Shown in pieces: positions 32,096-32,650 of a stretch of DNA of 32,650 nucleotides. Positions within the stretch are counted from its first letter, which is position 1. Each line of letters begins with the position of its first letter. The stretch is from Clostridia bacterium. GTDB taxonomy: Bacteria > Bacillota > Clostridia > Oscillospirales > CAG-382. The notes beneath the pieces were generated by a model. It was not told the DNA's origin, searched no databases, and saw only the letters and a list, made by a program, of their open reading frames with translations. The stretch lies in contig JAFYON010000063.1 in the NCBI GenBank assembly GCA_017560145.1, positions 1 to 32,650 on the forward strand, read 5' to 3'. The position numbers and the translations under genes are program-made.

Positions 32096-32650
32096 ATGGG
32101 AGTAGTATCCATGAAACAGCTTCTCGAAGCAGGTGTACATTTCGGTCACCAAACGAGAAGATGGAACCCGAAGATGGCTGAATACATCTTCACCGAAAGA
32201 AACGGTATTCACATCATCGATCTTCAGAAGACCGTTAAGAAAGTAGAAGAAGCTTATATGTTCGTTCGCGAAGTTGCAGAAGCAGGTAAGCCCATTCTCT
32301 TCGTTGGTACTAAGAAGCAGGCTATGGATGCTGTTAAAGAAGAAGCTATCCGTTGCGGTCAGTACTACGTAAACGTACGTTGGCTCGGCGGTATGCTCAC
32401 CAACTTCAAGACCATTAAGAAGTCGATCCAGAAGCTTCACAACCTCAACAAGATGGCAGAAGACGGCACCTTCGATCTTCTCCCCAAGAAGGAAGTTGCA
32501 GCTCTCCAGAAGGAACTGAACGACCTCGAAAAGAACCTTGGCGGTATCAAGGATATGAAGGGTATCCCCTCTGCAATCTTTATCGTTGACCCCACGAAGG
32601 AAAAGAACGCTGTTGACGAAGCAAGAAAGCTCGGCATTCCCGTTGTTGCA
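32096..32650 (+). CDS. rpsB: 30S ribosomal protein S2 (3' truncated)
   Basis: 185 residues are visible before the window ends; full S2 is about 230-270. The start [20 protein letters not shown] is the classic S2 N-terminus, followed by R-R-W-N-P-K-M and [13 protein letters not shown] 32096 has AAGGAG 6 bases upstream; the internal ATG at 32111 is less likely because clostridial S2 starts five residues earlier. S2 is assembled late onto the 30S subunit. In Bacillota, rpsB is normally followed by tsf, expected beyond the window. Codon use is strongly biased, like other highly expressed genes. Confidence 0.97.
   Translation, partial: MGVVSMKQLLEAGVHFGHQTRRWNPKMAEYIFTERNGIHIIDLQKTVKKVEEAYMFVREVAEAGKPILFVGTKKQAMDAVKEEAIRCGQYYVNVRWLGGMLTNFKTIKKSIQKLHNLNKMAEDGTFDLLPKKEVAALQKELNDLEKNLGGIKDMKGIPSAIFIVDPTKEKNAVDEARKLGIPVVA

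Overview
This window looks like a chromosomal segment of a Gram-positive clostridial bacterium (Bacillota, Clostridia; an uncultured gut Oscillospirales- or Christensenellales-type organism is my inference). The reasons are the strong Shine-Dalgarno sites (AGGAGG-type), promoters close to the sigma-A consensus with 17-bp spacers, moderately AT-rich DNA, TTG and GTG starts, a zinc-type ribosomal protein L28, BspA-type leucine-rich-repeat and solute-binding lipoproteins with type II signal peptides, and an RNase M5-type domain. No rRNA, tRNA, insertion sequence, phage gene or CRISPR array was seen. Coding density is high and no gene-free stretch exceeds 300 bases.

Layout. 1-1977: end of an FkbH-like HAD enzyme gene (truncated by the window) plus an acyl carrier protein, closed by a terminator. 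2009-3095: a stand-alone XRE-family regulator. 3110-4954 (minus): translational GTPase TypA, divergent from murC (5135-6496, TTG start), then rpmB, with a GNAT acetyltransferase convergent on rpmB. 7593-10262: a monocistronic 853-residue lipoprotein gene between a perfect consensus promoter and a terminator. 10338-12532: an F420-0:glutamate-ligase-family gene divergent from a LysR regulator, with an inverted repeat inside the promoter. 12565-14468 (minus): an M55 D-aminopeptidase followed by a zinc-ribbon membrane protein of unknown function. 14543-15322: a NagD-type HAD phosphatase.

15309-25477 is a long minus-strand operon led by one consensus promoter: LRR lipoprotein, alaS, hinT, comEC, holA, a fusion of an RNase M5-like TOPRIM protein with the MtaB tRNA methylthiotransferase, and an unrecognised 371-residue protein. 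Its genes are spaced by 34 bases or less, or overlap. Divergent from it, 25508-29158 holds a sugar 2-epimerase (AGE family) and a surface-anchored SGNH hydrolase with a duplicated N-terminal domain. 29219-31869 is a two-gene unit of an ECF sigma factor and a membrane-anchored beta-propeller protein. The window ends in rpsB (3' end missing), preceded by a consensus-like promoter and a leader of about 119 nt that can form hairpins.

Most genes are housekeeping (wall synthesis, translation, replication, RNA maturation). The most unusual items are the RNase M5-MtaB fusion, a ComEC whose C-terminal metallo-beta-lactamase-like domain has lost its metal-binding motif, the internally duplicated SGNH surface protein beside an AGE epimerase, the long orphan solute-binding-like lipoprotein, and the sigma factor/beta-propeller pair. 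I saw no defence system or mobile element.
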